NCBI RefSeq assembly: GCF_020832325.1
Contig: NZ_JAFIEU010000007.1
Location: 50,757-114,756 of the forward strand
Origin: Lunatimonas sp.
GTDB taxonomy: Bacteria; Bacteroidota; Bacteroidia; Cytophagales; Cyclobacteriaceae
Reading direction: 5' to 3'
DNA length: 64,000 bases
Shown: one piece after another, positions 26,812-34,108 of the stretch
Numbering within the stretch: position 1 is the stretch's first letter
Layout: every line of letters starts with the position of its first letter
Notes under the pieces: generated by a model
What the model saw: the letters and a program-made list of their open reading frames with translations, nothing else
What the model was told of the DNA's origin: nothing
The model's database searches: none
Translations under genes and position numbers: made by a program

Positions 26812-28527
26812 ATGGACGGTTTGTATACGTGTATAAAGGGAGGATTTAATTTTTTTGTTTCGCAGGTAGCTTTGATGTTATTTGTCATTTCACCGCCCCT
26901 GACCGCACAGACCTCCGGGATAGATACAGGTGTTTCCTTTGAAATACGGCATTTGTTTGAGGTACTCCAAGATGACTCATCGGCGGGATTGGCTGGTATG
27001 AGATTGTCTAATCTAGATCAGGCACTTGAGTTTTATTCCGACAGAGGCTTTCGAGAAGCTTGGATTTCAGATGATCGATTGACATGCAATGCGTATGAAA
27101 TCCGGTACCTCATTCAGCAAAGCAAGTACGACGGGCTGAAGCCGGAGGAGTATCAATTGGCATCTATAAACGAGTTCTTTGAAAAGATGGAGCAGGCCGG
27201 GAGGACAGGGATCGCCGTTACTCCCATGGAACAGGCCAGGTTTGACGTGATTTTATCCGACGCATTTTTAGAGCTGGGCTCGCATATTTACCTCGGAAAA
27301 GTCGATGCGAGTCACAGTGATTTTGGCTGGGAACTTAAAAAAAAGGAGCCCAAAAAGCAAGTTCTTACTAAGCTCAAACGAGCCGTGGAAGGGTGTGAAG
27401 TTCGGAAGAGTTTGGAGGCACTGTATCCGGCGTTCCCTATGTATAAGCGTATGCGCTCCAGTATGATGGAGTTCTACGAGAAAGCCAAACATTCCCCTAG
27501 TTCGTGGGAACAACTAGCGGTAATTAAATCGATAAAACCTTACGAGGAGCACCGCATCGTCACCAAAGTACGGGAGCGTCTGGACTTCTGGGAGGGCACC
27601 ACATCCATTCCAATGGATGATCCAGAGTGGTACGATACGTTGCTCGTACAACGTGTAGAAAAGTACCAGCAGCAATTGGGGTTAAATCCCGATGGTGTCA
27701 TTGGAAATGCCACCTTGCGGGCACTGAACAAGCGCCCGGAGGATCTAATCAAGCAGGTTTCGGTTAACCTAGAGCGTTTGCGTTGGCTTCCAGACACCAC
27801 ACTGAATGAGGTGATTTTGGTAAATATCGCCAACTTTTCCATGGACTATATTCGCGATAGAGACACCCTGCTGCACAGTAATGCGATCGTCGGTAAGGCG
27901 TATCGAAAAACCCCTGTTTTTAATGCGCCGATGACCTATTTGGTATTTAGTCCTACGTGGACGGTACCGCCGACGATCCTTAGAAACGACGTACTTCCAG
28001 CGGTTAAAAAGAATGTAGGTTATTTGAAAAGTAAAAACATGCGCATTCTGACCTATTCAGGTCAGGAGGTGGATCCACATTCGATTGATTGGAGCAAGAT
28101 AACAGCCAATAATTTTCCCTACATGGTACGACAGGACCCTGGACCGAGCAATTCACTGGGCTGGGTGAAATTCATGTTTCCCAATAAACACAACGTCTAT
28201 ATCCACGACACCCCTTCCCGTGAGCTGTTTGGCAGAGATGACCGGGCGCTCAGTTCGGGATGTATCCGCATTGAAAAGCCTTTGGAATTGGCGCGACTCC
28301 TATTAGCCGATCAGCCTCTGTGGTCAGACGACCGAATTCGGTCATCTATGTTTGGAGGGAAAGAACAAACCGTGATGCTTAAGCGCCAAATTCCGGTAGT
28401 AATCCTATACCTAACCTTCTGGACAGACAGCTTGGGAAATCCGAAAATTAGACATGACCTATATGACCGGGATGAAGCGCTATATAGAGCGCTCAACCAA
28501 TCAATTGTTCTGAAAAGCGGAGCCTAA
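26812..28527 (+). CDS. L,D-transpeptidase, YcbB/LdtD-like
   Basis: A periplasmic peptidoglycan cross-linking enzyme of 571 residues that forms 3-3 bonds. In order: a hydrophobic signal or anchor (about 16-33), a helical scaffold domain, a peptidoglycan-binding repeat near 283-307 (VEKYQQQLGLNPDGVIGNAT), and a YkuD catalytic domain with H465 in VYIHDTP and the nucleophile C484 in SSGCIRIEKP. The domain order is that of E. coli LdtD. It begins 15 bp after kdsA, so it may share that transcript. A second L,D-transpeptidase of a different family lies downstream on the opposite strand. Confidence 0.93.
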   Translation: MDGLYTCIKGGFNFFVSQVALMLFVISPPLTAQTSGIDTGVSFEIRHLFEVLQDDSSAGLAGMRLSNLDQALEFYSDRGFREAWISDDRLTCNAYEIRYLIQQSKYDGLKPEEYQLASINEFFEKMEQAGRTGIAVTPMEQARFDVILSDAFLELGSHIYLGKVDASHSDFGWELKKKEPKKQVLTKLKRAVEGCEVRKSLEALYPAFPMYKRMRSSMMEFYEKAKHSPSSWEQLAVIKSIKPYEEHRIVTKVRERLDFWEGTTSIPMDDPEWYDTLLVQRVEKYQQQLGLNPDGVIGNATLRALNKRPEDLIKQVSVNLERLRWLPDTTLNEVILVNIANFSMDYIRDRDTLLHSNAIVGKAYRKTPVFNAPMTYLVFSPTWTVPPTILRNDVLPAVKKNVGYLKSKNMRILTYSGQEVDPHSIDWSKITANNFPYMVRQDPGPSNSLGWVKFMFPNKHNVYIHDTPSRELFGRDDRALSSGCIRIEKPLELARLLLADQPLWSDDRIRSSMFGGKEQTVMLKRQIPVVILYLTFWTDSLGNPKIRHDLYDRDEALYRALNQSIVLKSGA

Positions 28528-28637
28528 CTTTTGATGGAGTAGAAAGGAAAGGAATAGAGCCTACAAATGCAGGATTTGCTAATCCGGGCAGGTCTGATCC
28601 AACAGGTACCCCATTACAAACCAAGTTTTTACGCTGA

Positions 28638-29375
28638 TTAGAGGCTTGCAGTCAAGCGATGCTGATGGATTAGGGGGGAGGATTTCAAGTAGTTCGGATC
28701 CCTTCCGTAAATAAAGAGTAGTGAACCGTCCTTAATCAGGTCTATGGCTCTGTCTGTTAGCTCGGTTGGCAGTGCCGGGCATCCCAGACTTCTCCCGAGT
28801 CTTCCCACCTGTTTGGCAAATTCTTCAGAGGCGTAGTCCGCGCCGTGAATAACAATGGCCCTGTTGCGTGCCTGATCGTTGAATCCTTCCTCGAGGCCGT
28901 CCAAGCGAAGCGAATAACCGTGTTTGCCTTGGTATGTTTCGGCAGTACGGTAAAATCCCAAGCTGCTTTGGTAGGATTCCGGTCGGTTGGAGAATCTGTC
29001 AGCCATTAAGTCGCCCGAATTTCTGCCATGGGCTACCACAGAATGGAGCAATATCTCCCCCTGAACCGGGTCAACGATCCAAAGGCGCTTTTCGGTAGAG
29101 GGTAGGGTGAAGTCGATGATGGTAAGCACATTGGAGGATAAGGTGTCCTGTAGTTTATTCCAGCCTTGCATGGCCAGCTCAAACACATCTTCTGAGGGGA
29201 CGTCTGCGCCAGCATTCAGCAATATATCATAGGTGGAATGGGTGGGGGAGGGTACTTTGACAGGGATTTCTGTCAAAGTATTTAATGAACCAAAATTTAA
29301 TAGCCACAATACTGGCCAAAGATAGTAGTGAAGTGAAATCATATATGGCAGAAATCTGTTTGCACAGGTGAACAA
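28638..29375 (-). CDS. Murein L,D-transpeptidase catalytic-domain protein (YkuD_2 type)
   Basis: A 245-residue exported protein with an N-terminal hydrophobic segment (about 11-30). The catalytic domain has H in AIVIHGADYAS and the nucleophile Cys in GRSLGCPALP, the SxGCPA variant that defines the YkuD_2 family rather than the SSGCIR type upstream. It probably acts on peptidoglycan peptides or the attachment of envelope proteins. An internal ATG at 29342 (MISLHYYLW) is an equally plausible start. It converges with the LdtD-like gene; the 110-bp gap between them holds no visible gene. Confidence 0.85.
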   Translation of the reverse strand: MFTCANRFLPYMISLHYYLWPVLWLLNFGSLNTLTEIPVKVPSPTHSTYDILLNAGADVPSEDVFELAMQGWNKLQDTLSSNVLTIIDFTLPSTEKRLWIVDPVQGEILLHSVVAHGRNSGDLMADRFSNRPESYQSSLGFYRTAETYQGKHGYSLRLDGLEEGFNDQARNRAIVIHGADYASEEFAKQVGRLGRSLGCPALPTELTDRAIDLIKDGSLLFIYGRDPNYLKSSPLIHQHRLTASL

Positions 29376-29452
29376 TATTTCGAGTGTAAAATAATAAATC
29401 TATTCCGGATTACTACAAAATCCGAATGGAACTAGTTGAACAGAGATAATGG

Positions 29453-29611
29453 TTGTATATACTATTTCCTGACAAGTTAAAGGCAATTGAAAGGCCTAAA
29501 AGCAACAGGGAATATAAGCCATTGATCGTCAAATTATTGGTTGGAGAAATAGAACAATGGATTACGGATTTTAAACAAAAAAATCATAAATACTGTTCCA
29601 TAAGCGCATGA
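29453..29611 (+). CDS. Possible 52-residue ORF coupled to the PTPS gene
   Basis: An open frame runs from TTG 29453 to TGA 29609-29611 and overlaps the PTPS start in an ATGA arrangement. The product begins MYILFPDKLKAIERPKSN and ends HKYCSISA, with charged and hydrophobic residues spread as in a real protein. I recognise no family. The stop codon upstream (TAA 29447-29449) means it cannot extend further; it may be a genuine small gene with a TTG start, or the remnant of a longer gene. Evidence is only frame openness and coupling. Confidence 0.3.
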   Translation: MYILFPDKLKAIERPKSNREYKPLIVKLLVGEIEQWITDFKQKNHKYCSISA

Positions 29612-30018
29612 GAGCATCCGTATTTAGAAAAGAACATTTCAATGCAGCCCACAGACTCCATAACCCGTCTTGGTCTGACACTGTGAACCAAGAGGTCTTC
29701 GGAAAGTGTAATCTACCGAATTATCACGGACATAATTATGACCTAATTGTAGAGTTGACGGGTCCGATTGATCCTGGCACAGGGTATGTATACGATATGA
29801 AATTATTAAAGGACCTGATAAAGACTTACGTGCTGGACAGGTTTGATCACAAAAATTTAAATGTAGATACCGATGAATTCAAGCATCTTAACCCAACTGC
29901 GGAAAACATTGCTGTGGTTATTTGGAATATTCTAAGGGAAAAAATTGACACAAAATTTGAGTTAACGATTCGACTTTATGAGACAGAAAGGAATTTTGTT
30001 GAATACAAAGGACATTGA
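29608..30018 (+). CDS. 6-pyruvoyl-tetrahydropterin synthase family protein
   Basis: A 136-residue pterin enzyme of the PTPS/QueD fold. The zinc ligands are H15 (AAHRL) and H40 and H42 (YHGHNY). The catalytic Cys is C34 in FGKCNLPNYHGHNY, which, with GPIDPGTGYVYDM, resembles the animal PTPS signature more than the QueD one. The late Glu is in LYETERNFVEY. It acts on dihydroneopterin triphosphate made by GTP cyclohydrolase I, whose gene overlaps its 3' end by 41 bp. The product could be 6-pyruvoyl-tetrahydropterin (biopterin-like), carboxytetrahydropterin (queuosine) or a folate intermediate; sequence alone does not decide. Confidence 0.88.
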   Translation: MRASVFRKEHFNAAHRLHNPSWSDTVNQEVFGKCNLPNYHGHNYDLIVELTGPIDPGTGYVYDMKLLKDLIKTYVLDRFDHKNLNVDTDEFKHLNPTAENIAVVIWNILREKIDTKFELTIRLYETERNFVEYKGH

Positions 30019-30679
30019 TTTGGTGAACGCCATCGAGGAACTGGGAGATTCCCACGCCGCCACCTCCCACGAGACACCCCTGCGGGAGGATGCGTTTGAA
30101 ATGGACGACGATCTCAAGATGGAGCTTATCGAAAAGCATTTTAAGGAGATCATGCATGTCCTGGGATTAGATCTTACAGATGACAGCCTGAAGGGCACTC
30201 CTAAGCGGGTGGCGAAAATGTTTGTCCAAGAGGTGTTTAGTGGGTTGAATCCCAAAAATAAGCCGGTAGCCAAGCTTTTTGAAAACAAGTACAACTACAG
30301 CGAAATGTTGGTAGAGAAGGATATTACTTTCTACTCACATTGTGAGCACCATTTTGTGCCTATATACGGCAAGGCACACGTTGCCTATGTTTCAAGCGGC
30401 AAGGTGATCGGGCTGTCTAAGATAAATCGAATTGTTCAATATTTTTCCAAGCGACCTCAGGTGCAGGAGCGCTTGACCGTTCAGATCGGTAACGAGCTGC
30501 GAGAGGCATTGGGTACCGAAGATGTGGCTGTAGTATTGGATGCATATCACATGTGTGTCTCTTCGAGAGGAGTAAAGGACGTGAACAGTTCTACGATTAC
30601 GTCATTTTACAGCGGGGTATTCAAGCAAGATGAAAAACGCAGGGAGGAATTTCTGAAATACCTTTCCATGGAGAAATAA
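29978..30679 (+). CDS. folE: GTP cyclohydrolase I
   Basis: Converts GTP to 7,8-dihydroneopterin triphosphate, the first step of folate and pterin synthesis. 233 residues from ATG 29978; an in-frame TTG at 29999 would trim seven. Zinc ligands are C122, H125 (HCEHHFVP) and C193 (MCVSSRGV); the substrate motifs GLSKINRIV and RPQVQERLT are present. The first 40 residues are an acidic variable extension. The start lies within the PTPS gene, showing tight coupling of two consecutive pterin enzymes. A strong terminator follows at 30743-30768. Confidence 0.96.
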   Translation: MRQKGILLNTKDIDLVNAIEELGDSHAATSHETPLREDAFEMDDDLKMELIEKHFKEIMHVLGLDLTDDSLKGTPKRVAKMFVQEVFSGLNPKNKPVAKLFENKYNYSEMLVEKDITFYSHCEHHFVPIYGKAHVAYVSSGKVIGLSKINRIVQYFSKRPQVQERLTVQIGNELREALGTEDVAVVLDAYHMCVSSRGVKDVNSSTITSFYSGVFKQDEKRREEFLKYLSMEK

Positions 30680-30742
30680 TGTAGCGTATACAGCTGTAAA
30701 CCACCCGTTCCAGATAGTCTATGACGGGTTGTATGGGCTTGA

Positions 30743-30768
30743 AACCGAAGTGATGCTTCGGTTTTTTT
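30743..30768 (+). terminator. Rho-independent terminator after folE
   Basis: AACCGAAG (30743-30750) and CTTCGGTT (30756-30763) form an 8-bp stem with a TGATG loop, followed by a T run. It separates the PTPS-folE unit from the downstream SDR. Confidence 0.85.
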
Positions 30769-30799
30769 GTGGTCGATTTTCAAACAATTTGAAGCCAGA

Positions 30800-30817
30800 T
30801 TCATTACTATTAATGAA
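30800..30817. repeat. Perfect inverted repeat TTCATTA-CTAT-TAATGAA
   Basis: Seven-base arms with a four-base spacer, centred 23 bp before the SDR start at 30832 and just after the folE terminator. The size and position suit an operator for a dimeric regulator, but no regulator is identified. Confidence 0.4.
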
Positions 30818-30831
30818 AGTCAATAGATACG

Positions 30832-31512
30832 ATGGAAGGTAAAAATATTCTAGTTATTGGGGGAAATAGTGGGATCGGCGGGGAGTTAGTCGCGTTGTTA
30901 CGAGAGGCGTCGGCAAATGTATTCGTTTTTTCCAGAAACGAAACTGGTTCCAATAAGCTGGATGTTACCGAATCCGAAGTTGACTTAACGGGTATCCCCG
31001 AAGTGATTCACGGTGTGGCATACTGTCCGGGGAGTATTACACTGAAGCCCTTCCATCGGCTTAGTCCTGAGGATTTTTTGAAGGATTATGAGATCAATGT
31101 TTTAGGTGCTGTCAAGGTATTACAGGCTTGTTTTAAAAATCTAAAACTTGCAAAGAGTTCTTCAGTAGTACTATTCAGCACAGTTGCAGTACAGACTGGG
31201 CTAGGTTTTCACGCCTCCATTGCCAGTGCAAAGGGTGCCGTGGAAGGTTTGATGCGTAGCTTGGCGGCCGAGTGGGCTGCCAGTGGTATCCGCGTAAATG
31301 CAGTGGCCCCTTCGCTTACCGATACCCCGCTTGCCAGCCAATTGTTGGGCAGTCCCGAAAAAAAGGAAGCTGCGAGCAAGCGTCATCCGTTAGGTAGGTA
31401 TGGTCACGCATCGGATTCAGCAGAAGCGGCGTTTTATCTGCTATCCGACCGATCGGGTTGGGTTACCGGACAGGTATTGAAGGTAGATGGTGGCATGTCT
31501 ACTATTCGTTAG
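30832..31512 (+). CDS. SDR family protein lacking the catalytic tyrosine
   Basis: A 226-residue Rossmann-fold protein: VIGGNSGIGGE is the dinucleotide motif, the catalytic Ser is S116 (LFSTVAV), and the C-terminal IRVNAVAPSLTDTPLA and LKVDGGMSTIR are standard SDR features. The YxxxK element is altered: K134 is kept in SIASAKGAVEG, but the Tyr position is I130. A divergent SDR group with H/S in this region exists, so it may still bind NAD(P) and act by another acid, or be non-catalytic. Its place after PTPS and folE recalls sepiapterin reductase, also an SDR; that link is speculation. Confidence 0.82.
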   Translation: MEGKNILVIGGNSGIGGELVALLREASANVFVFSRNETGSNKLDVTESEVDLTGIPEVIHGVAYCPGSITLKPFHRLSPEDFLKDYEINVLGAVKVLQACFKNLKLAKSSSVVLFSTVAVQTGLGFHASIASAKGAVEGLMRSLAAEWAASGIRVNAVAPSLTDTPLASQLLGSPEKKEAASKRHPLGRYGHASDSAEAAFYLLSDRSGWVTGQVLKVDGGMSTIR

Positions 31513-31593
31513 GAGCTAGGTAGCTTACCTTTATTCGATCGGAGATATGGCGATGAAATGGACCAACCCAGTTTCATTTAACGAAATTTGAGT

Positions 31594-31857
31594 ATGAGAA
31601 CTCCCCCAGAAGCATATTTGATATTCAGGGCTGAGCTTAAGAAGGCTCAGTTGGAAAAGGAGAAATTACGCAAAGCGTATGAGGAGAAACTCGTGGAAAT
31701 GAACCGTGAGTTATGCCGGCTTAAGGAACAGATTTTTGCCCAACAGGAGCTTATGAAGACGACCATCGACTATGCTACGCGGTTAGAGGTAGATCTGGAC
31801 AAGCTGAAAGAAGAAGTCGAAAAGCATCGTAAAAATCCTAAAAGCACCTTTCACTAA
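31594..31857 (+). CDS. Small coiled-coil protein, unknown
   Basis: An 87-residue, highly charged, almost entirely helical protein. Heptad-like stretches include LKKAQLEKEKLRKAYEEKL and LEVDLDKLKEEVEKH. There is no signal peptide. The N-terminus MRTPPEAYLIFRAEL is the only non-coiled part. I recognise no family. ATG 31594 is chosen over TTG 31588. The stop overlaps the next ATG as TAATG (31855-31859). Probably a structural or adaptor protein; this is inference. Confidence 0.6.
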   Translation: MRTPPEAYLIFRAELKKAQLEKEKLRKAYEEKLVEMNRELCRLKEQIFAQQELMKTTIDYATRLEVDLDKLKEEVEKHRKNPKSTFH

Positions 31858-31943
31858 TGGAATCTGAAAGTCATTATTTAGGCTTACCTGAATCTTTCCC
31901 GAATCCCAAAACGTATAATCCAGATGAAAGAAACGTTAAATAA
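31857..31943 (+). CDS. Possible 28-residue micro-ORF in TAATG coupling
   Basis: ATG 31857 overlaps the stop of the coiled-coil gene (TAATG) and the frame ends at TAA 31941-31943. The product begins MESESHYLGLPESFPNPK and is acidic and Pro-rich. The next real gene uses the same TAATG device at 32365-32369, which makes the micro-ORF credible. It competes with the longer start (31924) of the following gene; if translated, that gene would more likely begin at ATG 31951. No family is recognised. Confidence 0.25.
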   Translation: MESESHYLGLPESFPNPKTYNPDERNVK

Positions 31944-32367
31944 GTCAATAATGGAAACCTTCGACCTGGCCTTTGAAGAAAGATACGCCAAAGTGTTGAC
32001 CAATGACGATGACGGAATTATCATTTGTGAGTTGTTGACGGACTATGTTCCGATAGAGGACTTTAAGCGAACGTTTGAGAAGATTTCTGAAATAGTCAAG
32101 AGTGGAACCTACAACAAATTTATTTTTGACAAAAGAGCCCTTCGAGCGTTTCATCAACCGAGTATGGAGTGGTACTTTCTTGTCTGGAAAAAAGAAATGT
32201 ATGGTTTTGGGCTAAAGGTCCATAGGAAAATCCTTCCATCGGAAAAATGGTTTGAAAAGATGGTTATGATTGCCAAGTTGCAGATAATGGAGAATAACCC
32301 TGGGAACATCATCGATAAGCTCGATATCAAATACTGTGATTCGATCGAGGAGGCAATATTATCTTAA
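31924..32367 (+). CDS. STAS/SpoIIAA-like hypothetical protein
   Basis: A 147-residue cytoplasmic protein (138 if ATG 31951 is the true start). The pattern of strands and helices (GIIICELLTDYVPIEDFKRTF, KFIFDKRALRAF, EMYGFGLKVHRKILP, EKMVMIAKLQIMENNP) resembles the STAS/SpoIIAA-like proteins of Bacteroidota, which carry no known catalytic residues. The assignment is by general resemblance only. It ends in a TAATG overlap with the flavin reductase gene, so the two are coupled. Confidence 0.65.
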   Translation: MKETLNKSIMETFDLAFEERYAKVLTNDDDGIIICELLTDYVPIEDFKRTFEKISEIVKSGTYNKFIFDKRALRAFHQPSMEWYFLVWKKEMYGFGLKVHRKILPSEKWFEKMVMIAKLQIMENNPGNIIDKLDIKYCDSIEEAILS

Positions 32368-32993
32368 TGAAACACTTCAGCAAATCAGCTATATTGGCAG
32401 CGGAAAAGTCCTTCCGCAGGGACTTCGTAAATTCCCTTACGGGCTATAAAAGTCTTAACCTCATTGGCACCATCAGTGATGTCGGAGTATCTAACCTGGC
32501 GCCTTTTTCTCAAATCATTCACGTAGGGGCGAGTCCACCACTGATTGGTATATTGTTTCGCCCTCATACTGTCGAAAGACACACGTTAGAAAATATTCAA
32601 AAGACTTCCTATTTTACCTTAAACCATGTTACGGCCTCGTTTTACAAGGAGGCCCACCATTGCAGTGCTCGCTGGGAGGGCTCTGAGTTTCAGGCAGTGG
32701 GTTTAGAGGAGGAGTATTTGGAGGGTTTCCCTGCGCCTTTTGTGAAGCGTAGCCCTCTGAAGATTGCCTGTGAGCTACAGGAGATTCAAACCCTGAAATG
32801 CAACGGTACGGAGCTGGTTGTAGGATCCGTAGAGCATGTATTTGTCCAGGAAAGTGCTGTTGGACAAGATGGATTTATTAGCTTATCGGAGTTAGGGACG
32901 GTGTCCGTATCCGGGCTCGATGAGTACCATGTAGGTAGCCGGCTTGCCCGTTTGAACTATGCAAAACCGGGGCTTCCCGTTACCGAGATGTAA
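32367..32993 (+). CDS. Flavin reductase family protein
   Basis: A 208-residue protein of the FMN-binding split-barrel flavin reductase-like family. Features are LIGTISDVGVSNLAPFSQ near residues 30-47 (flavin-binding strand), PPLIGILFRPHTVERHT and YFTLNHV. A redox role using NAD(P)H and FMN is the family expectation; the physiological partner is unknown. The start codon overlaps the preceding stop by one base (TAATG). Its stop is just before the start of the exonuclease gene, continuing the tightly packed run that begins at 31594. Confidence 0.85.
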   Translation: MKHFSKSAILAAEKSFRRDFVNSLTGYKSLNLIGTISDVGVSNLAPFSQIIHVGASPPLIGILFRPHTVERHTLENIQKTSYFTLNHVTASFYKEAHHCSARWEGSEFQAVGLEEEYLEGFPAPFVKRSPLKIACELQEIQTLKCNGTELVVGSVEHVFVQESAVGQDGFISLSELGTVSVSGLDEYHVGSRLARLNYAKPGLPVTEM

Positions 32994-32994
32994 G

Positions 32995-33999
32995 GTGGAG
33001 TTACTTAAGAATACCGACAGCGGACTTTTCTGTGAACTGGGAAATTTTTTCATAGATCCTTGGAAGCCTGTGAAGCGGGCCGTTATTACCCACGCTCATT
33101 CGGATCATTCCCGCTGGGGCATGAGTCATTATCTTGCCCATGAACAGTCGAAATCGGTGATGAACCTCCGACTGGGAAAAGACATCTCCTTGGATACGGT
33201 TTCTTATGGGCAAGTTATCTCTGTACAGGGAGTGAGGGTTTCCTTCCATCCAGCCGGGCATATTCCAGGATCCTCTCAGATTCGTTTGGAATATAAGGGT
33301 CGGGTAGAAGTGGTGAGTGGCGACTATAAATTAGCTGAAGATGGATTGTCTGAAGCGTTTGAGCCAGTGGGGTGTCATAGCTTTGTTTCAGAATGTACGT
33401 TTGGACTTCCGATTTACCAATGGGAAGATCAGCAAGCAGTTTTTGCTAAAATCAACGGGTGGTGGGCAGAGAATGCCGCCAACGGACGGTGCTCGGTACT
33501 GTTTGCCTATGCTCTGGGCAAGGCGCAGCGGATCATTCGCCACCTGGATACTTCCATAGGCCCCACCTGGGTGCATGGGGCCATCTGGAACACGAACGAG
33601 GCATTGCGGGCAGATGGTTTAGATCTTCCTGTGGTGGAGAAGGTGTCGGATTCAACACCTAAGGATGCGTATCGAAAGGCGTTGATCATAGCTCCACCCT
33701 CCGCGTTAGGTACCCCTTGGCTAAAGAGATTTGCACCTTTTCGTACAGGCATTGGATCCGGGTGGATGAATATACGCGGAGCGAAAAGGCGGCGGGCAGC
33801 AGATGCGGGGTTTGTTCTTTCAGACCATGCCGATTGGCGGGGGCTAAACGAGGCTATAGCTGCAACCGGTGCCGAAGAAGTGCTACTCACCCATGGGTTT
33901 ACCGATTCGTATGCGAGATACTTATGTGAACAGGGGATAAATGCTTCGGTGCTAGCGACCCACTTTGTCGGAGAGGCGACGGAACCAATGGATCAATAG
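32995..33999 (+). CDS. Ligase-associated DNA exonuclease (metallo-beta-lactamase fold)
   Basis: A 334-residue predicted nuclease of the MBL/beta-CASP-like superfamily. The metal motif is HAHSDHSRWG; further metal-site His and Asp are in FHPAGHIPGSSQI, VVSGDYKL and LSDHADWRGL. The conserved opening GLFCELGNFFIDPW identifies the family usually encoded beside an ATP-dependent DNA ligase. No ligase gene is adjacent here. GTG 32995 is chosen because it lies one base after the flavin reductase stop and gives the family-typical N-terminus; an ATG at 32959 would overlap that gene by 35 bp. Confidence 0.88.
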   Translation: MELLKNTDSGLFCELGNFFIDPWKPVKRAVITHAHSDHSRWGMSHYLAHEQSKSVMNLRLGKDISLDTVSYGQVISVQGVRVSFHPAGHIPGSSQIRLEYKGRVEVVSGDYKLAEDGLSEAFEPVGCHSFVSECTFGLPIYQWEDQQAVFAKINGWWAENAANGRCSVLFAYALGKAQRIIRHLDTSIGPTWVHGAIWNTNEALRADGLDLPVVEKVSDSTPKDAYRKALIIAPPSALGTPWLKRFAPFRTGIGSGWMNIRGAKRRRAADAGFVLSDHADWRGLNEAIAATGAEEVLLTHGFTDSYARYLCEQGINASVLATHFVGEATEPMDQ

Positions 34000-34097
34000 G
34001 GTGTAGGAATTGGAATTTCAGAATTTTTTAAGAAGAGCGAAAAACCTGCGCAAAAAGGAAAGTTGGCGATTTTTTTTAGTAATTGGCATGGGCTGAT

Positions 34098-34105
34098 TAC
34101 CTTTG
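34098..34105 (+). promoter_or_regulatory. -7 box of guaA with predicted leaderless start (TACCTTTG)
   Basis: A perfect TAnnTTTG box ends three bases before ATG 34109. A start site at the usual distance would coincide with the start codon. The best -33 candidate is an imperfect TTTA at 34075-34078, spaced 19 bp. Confidence 0.55.
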
Positions 34106-34108
34106 CGC

